Of a DNA stretch of 64,000 nucleotides, positions 10,345 to 18,072 are shown piece by piece (positions within the stretch are counted from its first letter, which is position 1; each line of letters opens with the position of its first letter). The notes under the pieces are model-generated. The model did not search any database. It was not told where the DNA came from and worked only from the letters and a program-made list of their open reading frames with translations. This DNA comes from Bacteroidota bacterium. Lineage in GTDB: Bacteria > Bacteroidota > Bacteroidia > Sphingobacteriales > Sphingobacteriaceae. Location of the stretch: positions 1 through 64,000 of the forward strand of contig JAMFRP010000017.1 of the NCBI GenBank assembly GCA_026224775.1. The letters run 5' to 3'. The position numbers and the translations under genes are program-made.

Positions 10345-10418
10345 GGGGTCATGCGAGGTACTCGAAGCATGTGGGCGGGCCTCTGCGCTCACCCTTCGAG
10401 TACCTCAGGGTGACACCC
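10345..10418. repeat. Palindromic intergenic repeat, GAGGTACTCGAAG type
   Basis: Arms GAGGTACTCGAAG and CTTCGAGTACCTC (13 bp, perfect) are extended by GGGGTCA / TGACACCC. The spacer is GC-rich. It resembles in design, but not in sequence, the GTCATTGCGAGG family seen elsewhere in this window. Only one copy lies here. It is part of the 556-bp gap 10296-10851, which also holds a terminator and a palindrome. Confidence 0.7.
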
Positions 10419-10520
10419 ATTACACGTAACTTATTTGAGTACAATTGAAATTACATAATCTTCCGAACACTTGTGATGTTTTCACCGTACCATCCCCTCC
10501 AACCTCGAACCACACAAGCA

Positions 10521-10551
10521 AAAGCCATTTAGTATAAACCAAATGGCTTTT
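10521..10551 (+). terminator. Rho-independent terminator after the nucleoside phosphorylase region
   Basis: A perfect 10-bp stem, AAAGCCATTT / AAATGGCTTT, with a 10-nt loop; the A and T runs at the stem ends suit a bidirectional terminator. It lies 226 bp beyond the phosphorylase stop codon. Confidence 0.6.
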
Positions 10552-10625
10552 ACCTATAACCAGCCTATACAAACCAAATCCTCCGTTTTTAGATCAAAAT
10601 CGAACCTTTATGCTCAAATAATCAG

Positions 10626-10656
10626 GATAGCATTTTACATAATTATGTAAATATCC
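10626..10656. promoter_or_regulatory. Operator-like palindrome upstream of the sugar-oxidation cluster
   Basis: TTTACATAATTATGTAAA (10634-10651) is a perfect 18-bp palindrome, enclosed by GGATA / TATCC. There is no T-run or GC stem, so it is unlikely to be a terminator. Its position about 200 bp before the first gene of the cluster fits a binding site for a dimeric repressor. No regulator gene is adjacent. Confidence 0.4.
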
Positions 10657-10851
10657 TACACAATATGCTTTACCCGGCTGGTTAGCTTTGAGTAACCAAC
10701 AAACTAAATTTATAAACCAACCCTTCAATAGAAAGGAGAATTAAAGCGAAGGCTCATTAATGCAAATAACAACGCATCGGAATGTGCTTGTTGTAACGCT
10801 TATAGTTCGCGAAAATTCAATCTGATCATTGAAACCATTTCTTAAATAAAT

Positions 10852-11961
10852 ATGCATGAGTTTATATTAGATCTGGAAATTGCAGCCCAAATGCCTTCAC
10901 GCATGGACTGGCGGATCGGTACTATCGGTTCTGGGGCAATTGTGCGTGGGTGTCATCAGGTGGCTTACCGCAACGCGGGGTTCAACTCCTACGGTATCGC
11001 GTCACTCAGCCGGGTAAGTGCAGCAGAAGTTGCAAAAGAATTTGGCATTCCCAATGTTTATGATTCATGGCAACAACTAATAAAGGATAAAAACATAGAA
11101 ATTATTGATATCGCAGTTCCGCCTGATCAGCAATTGGAGATAGTACGGGAGGCTGTAAAAGAGAACGATCATATTAAAGGGATACTTTGCCAGAAACCGC
11201 TGGCTATGAACCTCGAAGAAGCCAATGAGATTGTTATCCTGTGCGAGCAGGCCGGGATTAAGCTGGCTGTTAACAGCAATATGCGTTACGACCAATCCAT
11301 CCGGGCATTAAAAACATTGCTCAATAATAATTATTTCGGCGAAATAGTTTTGGCAACAATTGATATGCGGGCCATACCTCACTGGCAGGGGTTTCTTGAA
11401 AAATACGACCGCCTAGAGATGCTGAATATGGGCATTCATCATATAGATACCTTCCGTTACCTGTTTGGTAACCCCGAAAAGGTAACGGCAATAACCAGGA
11501 GCGACCCGCGAACCAAGTTTAAACATATTGATGGTATTACGCAGTATACGCTTCAATATGCGGATGGATTGATGGCGACTAGTTTAGATGATGTTTGGGC
11601 CTGGCAGGGAGAGGGCACACAAAAAGATATGTACATCAGGTGGCGGGTTGAAGGATTGGAGGGGATGGCATTAGGGGAGATTGGCTGGCCTAAATATCCC
11701 GAAAAGGGCTTAAGTACAATCAAGTTTACCACCCGTAAGTTCCCTGATCAATGGATAGAACCATCCTGGGATACCGTTTGGTTCCCTGATGCGTTTGAAG
11801 GGACAATGACTTCACTGCTACGTGCGGTTGAAGAAGATTCATTACCCGAAATAAATGGCCGCGATAATTTGTACACCATGGCAACCATTGACGCGCTTTA
11901 TTTATCCATAAAAGAAGAAAGAACTGTAAAACTATCCGAAACATTACAAAACCTTAAATAA
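10852..11961 (+). CDS. Gfo/Idh/MocA family NAD(P)-dependent oxidoreductase
   Basis: A 369-residue cytoplasmic dehydrogenase predicted to oxidise or reduce a hydroxyl of a sugar or cyclitol. The Rossmann motif 'RIGTIGSGAIVRGCHQVAY' starts at residue 21. The 'EIIDIAVPPDQQLEIVREAV' strand and 'GILCQKPLAMNLEEANEIV' (the conserved Lys-Pro of this family) follow, with 'NMGIHHIDTFRYLFGNP' in the substrate domain. The ATG at 10852 is preferred because many relatives have about 20 residues ('...MPSRMDWRIG') before the Rossmann fold; Met18 is the alternative. It is the first of four tightly spaced genes, 9 bp before the next, indicating an operon. The substrate is not identifiable. Confidence 0.9.
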   Translation: MHEFILDLEIAAQMPSRMDWRIGTIGSGAIVRGCHQVAYRNAGFNSYGIASLSRVSAAEVAKEFGIPNVYDSWQQLIKDKNIEIIDIAVPPDQQLEIVREAVKENDHIKGILCQKPLAMNLEEANEIVILCEQAGIKLAVNSNMRYDQSIRALKTLLNNNYFGEIVLATIDMRAIPHWQGFLEKYDRLEMLNMGIHHIDTFRYLFGNPEKVTAITRSDPRTKFKHIDGITQYTLQYADGLMATSLDDVWAWQGEGTQKDMYIRWRVEGLEGMALGEIGWPKYPEKGLSTIKFTTRKFPDQWIEPSWDTVWFPDAFEGTMTSLLRAVEEDSLPEINGRDNLYTMATIDALYLSIKEERTVKLSETLQNLK

Positions 11962-11970
11962 TTAAGAGAA

Positions 11971-12888
11971 ATGATATCAGTAGGCATTTTTAATGGATAC
12001 TATCCATATACACTGGAAGAAACGATCAGGAAAGTAAAAAAAGACGGCTTTAATTGCATTCAGCTTGATCTGAGTTTTAAAGACTTTGACCTGAATGATC
12101 CGCACACTTTACCTCAAACGCTTACCATCGAAAAAGCCAGAACCATAAGTAATGCTTTCCGTGATGCCAATATTGAAATTGTGGCTATTTCGGGCTATAC
12201 AAATCTGATTGCCCCTGATCCTGAAAAAAAGCGTAAAAATATAGAATATGTTAAAACCCTGCTAAAGTTTGCTCGTGAACTTGGAACCCCATATGTGATT
12301 AGCGAAACCGGGACTTATGAGCCCAGCAGCGATTGGGTGTTTCATGAAAAGAATGCTACCGAACAGGCTTTCCAGGAAATTAAGTCGGTAATTAAGGAAC
12401 TGGCGGAATTTGCCTACAACCACGGTGCTGTATTTTTGGTAGAAAACTATGTAAATAATGTAGTAGGCAGCGTTGATCAATTATTAAGATTATTCAGGGA
12501 AGTAGACCATCCGGGTTTAGGGTTATTGATGGATCCTACTAACTATTTCAATGGTGTAAACATAAAACATGTTGATGCAGAGCTGTACCGCATTTTTAAC
12601 GCTTTAGAAGATAAAATAAAGATTGCTCACGCCAAAGATATTAAACAGGCCGAAAATAGTGAGGAAAAGCATGCCGCTATTGACGCCGTAGAATCACACA
12701 CCTTCCGTGGTGCCGGGGATGTGGAGCTTCCGGCAGCGGGCCTTGGGGTATTGAACTATGAACTGTATTTAAAGCTGCTTTCTAAAAAGCACCCAAACAT
12801 CCCGATTATTATTGAACACCTGGACGAGGATGATATTCCGCGCGCTAAACGATTTGTGGACGACGCGTTAAAAGCAATTGGAGCCTAA
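11971..12888 (+). CDS. Sugar phosphate isomerase/epimerase family TIM-barrel protein (first copy)
   Basis: A 305-residue cytoplasmic protein of the xylose-isomerase-like / AP-endonuclease-2 barrel fold, which binds a divalent metal. Metal-ligand type segments are visible: 'YVISETGTYEP', 'VFLVENYVNNVVGS', 'LGLLMDPTNYF', 'KIAHAKDIK' and, near the end, 'IPIIIEHLDEDDIP'. Members isomerise, epimerise or dehydrate sugars and keto-sugars. Next to an Idh/MocA oxidoreductase, such proteins often act on a keto-sugar intermediate. No signal peptide. Co-transcribed with the genes on either side (9 bp and 35 bp gaps). Exact reaction unknown. Confidence 0.87.
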   Translation: MISVGIFNGYYPYTLEETIRKVKKDGFNCIQLDLSFKDFDLNDPHTLPQTLTIEKARTISNAFRDANIEIVAISGYTNLIAPDPEKKRKNIEYVKTLLKFARELGTPYVISETGTYEPSSDWVFHEKNATEQAFQEIKSVIKELAEFAYNHGAVFLVENYVNNVVGSVDQLLRLFREVDHPGLGLLMDPTNYFNGVNIKHVDAELYRIFNALEDKIKIAHAKDIKQAENSEEKHAAIDAVESHTFRGAGDVELPAAGLGVLNYELYLKLLSKKHPNIPIIIEHLDEDDIPRAKRFVDDALKAIGA

Positions 12889-12923
12889 ATAATGAACATC
12901 ATATTTATCTGAAATTTAATATC

Positions 12924-13754
12924 ATGAAAGATTTAAAATTAAGTACCGAACAAAAGGCAGCATACAATAAAGACGGATACATTGTAGTAAAAGGCTTTTT
13001 AAGCAAAGAAGAAGTTGACCTGCTATATAGCATTGCCACAGGCGATGACGTGCTGAAAAATAAAGCATTTGATTTTAACGATCAAACGGGAAAGCGGACT
13101 AAGCTTACCCTTTGGTTTACACCCGGCGATGATGCCTATGGCTTATTAACCCGTAGCGAGGCTTTGGTTCAATCTGTTCAGGATTTACTGGGAGAGGGTG
13201 AAGTGTGTCATTTTCACTCAAAGCTGATGCAAAAAGAGCCGCAGGTAGGCGGTGCCTGGGAATGGCATCAGGATTATGGCTATTGGTATAAGAACGGGTT
13301 TTTATTCCCCGATGCATTAATTAGCGTAATGCTTGCCCTTACCGAAGCAACCGTACAAAACGGGTGCCTGCAGGTATTAAAAGGTTCGCATAAAACAGGG
13401 CGCATAGAGCATAGTTTTGCTGGAGAGCAGCAGGGTGCCGATATGGATTTTGTAAATGAAGCCCTTGGCCGCTTTGAGCGTGTGCCTGTAGAGTTAGCGC
13501 CTGGCGATTTGTTATTCTTCCATCCCAATACCTTGCACATGTCTGAAGCCAATACATCAGATAAACCCCGCTGGTCGATGATCTCGGCATATAATTTGAG
13601 TTATAATAAACCTTTCAGGGAAAAGAATTTATCGTGCATTACACCTGTACAAACTGTACCTAACGATGCGATCATATCCACAGGCGTGAAAGGCTTATCG
13701 GCGGATAGAGATTTTCTTCAAAAAGAAGATGAGATAACCCTGAAGGTGAAGTAA
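12924..13754 (+). CDS. Phytanoyl-CoA dioxygenase (PhyH) family Fe(II)/2-oxoglutarate oxygenase
   Basis: A 276-residue oxygenase with the double-stranded beta-helix fold. The iron-binding triad can be read from the sequence: 'WEWHQDYGYWY' supplies His115 and Asp117, and 'LFFHPNTLHMSEANTSDKPRW' supplies His205 with a downstream Arg for 2-oxoglutarate. The family hydroxylates diverse small molecules. Placement between two sugar isomerase-like genes and an oxidoreductase suggests a carbohydrate- or cyclitol-derived substrate, though this is inference. No signal peptide, so cytoplasmic. Confidence 0.88.
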   Translation: MKDLKLSTEQKAAYNKDGYIVVKGFLSKEEVDLLYSIATGDDVLKNKAFDFNDQTGKRTKLTLWFTPGDDAYGLLTRSEALVQSVQDLLGEGEVCHFHSKLMQKEPQVGGAWEWHQDYGYWYKNGFLFPDALISVMLALTEATVQNGCLQVLKGSHKTGRIEHSFAGEQQGADMDFVNEALGRFERVPVELAPGDLLFFHPNTLHMSEANTSDKPRWSMISAYNLSYNKPFREKNLSCITPVQTVPNDAIISTGVKGLSADRDFLQKEDEITLKVK

Positions 13755-13778
13755 TATTGTATATTAAGACCGTAGATA

Positions 13779-14597
13779 TTGGAAATTAATTTTTTTTGCC
13801 CCAGATGGGGATGCGAGCAAATGAGCTGGGATCTGTTTTGCCGAAAGGTAAAGGATGCAGGCTATAACGGTGTGGAGTACGGCATCCCAAATGATGTGGC
13901 GCTGAATGAACTGGACGGGGCCTGGAATAATTTTGAAAAATATGGCCTGGCAGTTATCCCGCAGCATTATGGTACTTATGATGCGGACTTTGCAAAACAT
14001 TTTGATAATTATGCCGCCTGGCTCGATATGGTAAAGCCATATAAAGCGCTCAAAATCGATTCGCAAACGGGGAAGGATTATTTTACTTTCGAACAAAATA
14101 AAAAGTTAATAGAGCGGGCCGGCGAGCATTCAAGCAGCTGTGGTGTAGAAGTATTTCATGAAACACATCGTAACAAATTTACTTTTGCCGCCCACATTAC
14201 CTTTGATTATCTGAACAGGCTACCCGACCTTCGCATTACGCTCGACGCTTCGCACTGGGTAAACGTAGCCGAATCTTTTTTAGAGGATCAGCAGGAAGCG
14301 ATAACGCTGGCAATTAACCGCACAGAACATATCCATGCCCGTATAGGTTATCCGGAAGGGCCGCAAGTTCCGGATCCGGCAGCGTCCGAGTGGAATGAAG
14401 CATTACAGCATCATTTAAATTGGTGGGATAAGGTTGTTGAACGAAAGCGGTCCGAAGCAAATGCCCTGGTAACCATTACGCCCGAATTTGGCCCATATCC
14501 GTATATGGTACATCTGCCCTATTCACAAAAACCTATTTCTGATCAATGGGCGAATAACGTGTATATGATGAATATGCTTAAAGAACGGTATCGATAA
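13779..14597 (+). CDS. Sugar phosphate isomerase/epimerase family TIM-barrel protein (second copy), TTG start
   Basis: A 272-residue TIM-barrel protein related to, but clearly distinct from, the first isomerase of this cluster. The protein must start at the TTG at 13779: an in-frame TAG lies at 13773-13775. The conserved family opening 'MEINFFCPRWG' begins at that TTG, while the next in-frame ATG (residue 15) would cut off the first beta-strand. Metal-site type segments include 'GVEVFHETHRNKFT', 'LRITLDASHWVNV', 'EHIHARIGYPEGPQVPDP' and 'VTITPEFGPYPYM'. It is the last gene of the cluster and is followed by a strong terminator. Confidence 0.87.
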   Translation: MEINFFCPRWGCEQMSWDLFCRKVKDAGYNGVEYGIPNDVALNELDGAWNNFEKYGLAVIPQHYGTYDADFAKHFDNYAAWLDMVKPYKALKIDSQTGKDYFTFEQNKKLIERAGEHSSSCGVEVFHETHRNKFTFAAHITFDYLNRLPDLRITLDASHWVNVAESFLEDQQEAITLAINRTEHIHARIGYPEGPQVPDPAASEWNEALQHHLNWWDKVVERKRSEANALVTITPEFGPYPYMVHLPYSQKPISDQWANNVYMMNMLKERYR

Positions 14598-14621
14598 TTT
14601 TGATCTAACTTTGTTGTGATT

Positions 14622-14654
14622 AAAAAAGCCTCAAATTGATTTGAGGCTTTTTTC
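14622..14654 (+). terminator. Terminator ending the sugar-oxidation operon
   Basis: AAAAAAGCCTCAAAT and ATTTGAGGCTTTTTT form a near-perfect hairpin followed by T-rich sequence; the A-run before the stem makes it usable in both directions. It lies 24 bp after the last stop codon. Confidence 0.85.
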
Positions 14655-14665
14655 TTTAATTATTC

Positions 14666-14823
14666 CCTCTTTTTTGCTTGCAAAAGAGAGGGTGGTCGAG
14701 GCGAAGCAAAGACCGGGTGAGTAACTATACGAGCGGCATTAGCGCGAATACCCGGCGCATAGCCGACTCACCCCGAATGCGCTACGCTTTTCGACCCTCT
14801 CTCCGGCAAGCCGGAAAGAGGGT
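14666..14823. repeat. Intergenic repeat-like element with CCCTCT / AGAGGG ends
   Basis: The segment opens with CCCTCTTTTTTGCTTGCAAA-AGAGAGGG and closes with CCCTCTCTCCGGCAAGCCGGAAAGAGGG, each a small hairpin. The inner parts GGTCGAG and CGACC are also complementary, giving a nested fold over about 158 bp. It fills most of the 320-bp gap 14598-14917. It looks like a dispersed non-coding repeat, but only one copy is in the window. Confidence 0.55.
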
Positions 14824-14917
14824 GAAAAACATTTCTCTTAACTTAAAGACACATATTATTTACATTGCATCCATAATATTAACTTTACCGGATTAAGCTG
14901 ATCCAATTATACCGCTA

Positions 14918-17815
14918 ATGCATCGTATCATCAGGAAACATATTTATACTTTATTATTTCTCTTGCTGATATTTAATATAGCCGCGGCTGGTGATATAAA
15001 AAATATCGGGGTGCCATATGTGCAGAATTACTCCAAGGCACTGTATCAATCGGGTAATCAAAATTGGTCAATAACAAAGGATGAGCACGGCATTATGTAT
15101 TTTGGCAATGCCGATGGCTTGCTTTCCTATGACGGGAAATATTGGCAAGTACATACCATGCCCAACGACCTTGTTGTAAGGGCGGTAGCGGCAGATGGCA
15201 AGGGCAAAATATATGTAGGCGGTTTTGGCGAGTTTGGATACTGGCAGAATAACAGCAAAGGCTTCCTGATTTACCATTCCCTTATCCCCCGTGTTCCTAA
15301 AAAGGATATTCCAAGCGAAGAGATTTGGAAGATATATATCGATGGCGACCGGGTTTTATTCCAGTCGTTTGGCGCCATTTATATTTATGCCGATGGTAAA
15401 ATAACTACCATTAAATCTGCTAATCCATGCGTGTTTTTATATAAACTGGGCAAAAGATTCTTTATAGAAGAACTAAACATCGGCTTATTCGAATTAAAGG
15501 GAAACCACCTGGAGTATATTCCGGGCAGTAATATTTTAGGTAATAGCGGGGTGCTATCTATCCTGCCATATAAAAAATACGAATTCATGATCGGCACCTC
15601 AAAAGATGGGCTGTTTACATTCGACGGCAAAAAAATACAGCCCTGGGCCAATCAGGCTAATGATTTTCTAAAGACTTATCAACTTAATAACGGCGCGGTG
15701 GTCTCCGGTAAATATTATGCCTATGGTACCATATTAAACGGCGTGGTGATTATAGATACCGCTGGCAATGTGGTACAGCACATCAATAAATCAAGCGGAT
15801 TACAGAATAATACTGTTCTAAGTTTATATGCAGATGATGAGGAAAACCTGTGGGCTGGGTTGGATAATGGTATCGACCGGATTGAACTAAATTCCCCGCT
15901 TTACTTCTATTTCGATAAAACCGGAAATTTCGGAACGGTATACTCCAGCAGTATTTACAATAACAAAATTTATCTGGGGACTAATCAAGGTTTGTTTTAT
16001 AGTGAATGGTCGCCAAATAGCACTAATCAACTATTCGATAAGTTGGATTTTCAATTGATCCCCGGTTCACAAGGCCAGGTTTGGGACTTATCTACTCAGG
16101 ATGGTAAACTGTTTTGCGGTCATAATGATGGCACCTATTTGGTGAACGATGCCTCGATCAAAAAAATAGCTACCGTTACCGGCGGCTGGACCATCAGGAA
16201 ACTAAATAAGGATATGCTGATACAGGGTAGTTATACCGGTTTGGTGATTTACCGGAAGGATGCTTCGGGTAATTGGGTATTCGATCATCGGATAACCGGC
16301 TTTAGCGAACCATCAAGATATGTGGAGCCGGATGCTAAGGGGCAGATTTGGGTGAGCCACGCCTACAAAGGCATTTACAAACTCACTTTAAATAGTGATT
16401 TAACAGCAGTAACCTCCAAAAAATATTACGACGAACGCAATGGCCTGCCGAGCAGCTATAACATCAATGTATTTAATTTGGATAACAAGATCGTCTTTTC
16501 ATCCGATTCGGGATTTTATAGTTACGATGATATTACCGACCGCTTTTATAAATATCAGCAGTTAAACAGCAATTTGGGCGAGTTTGCCTCATCCAACAAA
16601 ATCATTTCTGCCGATGGGAAAAAATATTGGTTCATCAACCATGGCCGTGTGGCGCTTGCTGATTTGTCGCAAGCTGGTAAAATTGCTATTGATTCCAACA
16701 CCTTTACCGTACTTAACGGGAAAATGGTTCAGCACTATGAAAATATCAGCCGCATAAACAACCGCATGTATCTGATTAGTGTTGATGACGGTTTTGTGAT
16801 TTATAACGATGATGATGTAAATACAGCCAGTAAAGTCACCCTGCCGCCGGTACTGATTGGCCGTGTAGAGAATATAACGGATAAAATAGTAGCTATAAGT
16901 GATAATGGCAGCGATAGCGCGGTGGAGATCCCCTACACTAAAAATAACATTCGTATTTTATATGCTTTGCCCTATTATCGGCAAGCTAAAATTAAGTATC
17001 AGTATTACTTAAAGGGCTATTCGACGCAATGGTCCGACTGGACAACACAGACTCAGAAGGAGTTCACCAACTTAAGCCAGGGGACTTATATTTTTAGCGT
17101 TAGGGCCAAAATAAATGATAACAATATCACCGGCGCCACCAATTTTACATTTACTATACTGGCGCCATGGTATAGCAACAAAATAGCTATAGTGATTTAT
17201 GTGATATTGCTGATTATAGCGTATTACATTTTGAGGAAATTGTATGCGCGAAAACTGAAACGCCACCAGGAGCATATACAGGAAAAGCTGCAAAAGGAAA
17301 AGGAGGAGTTCCTGAAACAGGAAGTCATCGCTAATGAGCAACAGATTGTAAAGATTAAAAACGAGCAATTGCAGGAGGCACTAGCGGGTAAAAGCCGGGA
17401 GCTGGCTAACTCCGCCATGAACATTGTTTATAAAAATGAGCTGCTGCAAAAGATAAGCGATGAGATGCTGAATTTAAAAGATAGCAACGGCAAAAAACTA
17501 TCCGAAGAGCAGCTTAGAAAAATCCAGAAAGTGATTAACGAGGGTATGACTGATGAGCGCGACTGGAATTTATTTGAAAGCAGTTTTAACGAAGCCCATG
17601 AAAGTTTCTTCAAAAAACTAAAGGTACATCACCCCGACCTGGTTCCAAATGATTTAAAGCTTTGTGCCTATTTACGCATGAACATGAATAGTAAAGAAAT
17701 GGCTTCTCTTTTAAACATTTCGTTAAGAGGAGTCGAGATCAGGCGCTACAGGCTGCGGAAAAAGCTAAATCTGGAGCACGATAAGAACCTGGTGGAGTTT
17801 CTCATGGAGCTATAA
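14918..17815 (+). CDS. Membrane-spanning one-component regulator: beta-propeller sensor, Y_Y_Y domain and LuxR-like HTH
   Basis: A 965-residue regulator that senses a ligand in the periplasm and binds DNA in the cytoplasm. A signal/anchor (about 1-23) leads into two-component-regulator-type propeller blades (about 30-650; 'NGAVVSGKYYAYG', 'LYADDEENLWAGLDNGIDRIE'). A Y_Y_Y domain (about 690-755, 'KYQYYLKGYSTQWSDWTTQTQKE') and a transmembrane helix (about 762-783) follow. A Lys/Glu/Gln-rich coiled coil (about 785-875) precedes a C-terminal HTH ('LRMNMNSKEMASLLNISLRG'). No kinase or receiver domain is present, unlike the hybrid two-component sensors of many Bacteroides glycan loci. It sits directly before a SusC/SusD pair on the same strand, so it probably activates that locus. 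Confidence 0.9.
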   Translation: MHRIIRKHIYTLLFLLLIFNIAAAGDIKNIGVPYVQNYSKALYQSGNQNWSITKDEHGIMYFGNADGLLSYDGKYWQVHTMPNDLVVRAVAADGKGKIYVGGFGEFGYWQNNSKGFLIYHSLIPRVPKKDIPSEEIWKIYIDGDRVLFQSFGAIYIYADGKITTIKSANPCVFLYKLGKRFFIEELNIGLFELKGNHLEYIPGSNILGNSGVLSILPYKKYEFMIGTSKDGLFTFDGKKIQPWANQANDFLKTYQLNNGAVVSGKYYAYGTILNGVVIIDTAGNVVQHINKSSGLQNNTVLSLYADDEENLWAGLDNGIDRIELNSPLYFYFDKTGNFGTVYSSSIYNNKIYLGTNQGLFYSEWSPNSTNQLFDKLDFQLIPGSQGQVWDLSTQDGKLFCGHNDGTYLVNDASIKKIATVTGGWTIRKLNKDMLIQGSYTGLVIYRKDASGNWVFDHRITGFSEPSRYVEPDAKGQIWVSHAYKGIYKLTLNSDLTAVTSKKYYDERNGLPSSYNINVFNLDNKIVFSSDSGFYSYDDITDRFYKYQQLNSNLGEFASSNKIISADGKKYWFINHGRVALADLSQAGKIAIDSNTFTVLNGKMVQHYENISRINNRMYLISVDDGFVIYNDDDVNTASKVTLPPVLIGRVENITDKIVAISDNGSDSAVEIPYTKNNIRILYALPYYRQAKIKYQYYLKGYSTQWSDWTTQTQKEFTNLSQGTYIFSVRAKINDNNITGATNFTFTILAPWYSNKIAIVIYVILLIIAYYILRKLYARKLKRHQEHIQEKLQKEKEEFLKQEVIANEQQIVKIKNEQLQEALAGKSRELANSAMNIVYKNELLQKISDEMLNLKDSNGKKLSEEQLRKIQKVINEGMTDERDWNLFESSFNEAHESFFKKLKVHHPDLVPNDLKLCAYLRMNMNSKEMASLLNISLRGVEIRRYRLRKKLNLEHDKNLVEFLMEL

Positions 17816-18072
17816 CACTACATCATTACCTCTCATAACCGTTTTTTTATTGTTCTGGATATTTAAAATATCTGTAGTGTATTTTTTACAACAGAAATAT
17901 TATAATTGATTGATAATTAGTATTTTATAAAAATACTTTTTTATAGATGAGAAAGTATTTTTTAAGTGATGTAATAATGTAGAGGCACATTATTTGTGAT
18001 AACTCCATTATCTCCTGAATTTCGATCTCAACAAAACCAATTATTTTTTTTCACCTATTTTAAATTACCCAC

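Noticed and set aside
10760..10825. 21-codon ORF after a GAAAGGAG motif upstream of the oxidoreductase gene
   Set aside because: The ribosome-binding motif is about 20 bases too far away and the peptide has no recognisable feature.
14678..14896. ORF of 72 residues rich in Arg and Ser
   Set aside because: It lies in the intergenic repeat at 14666-14823 and shows no protein-like pattern.
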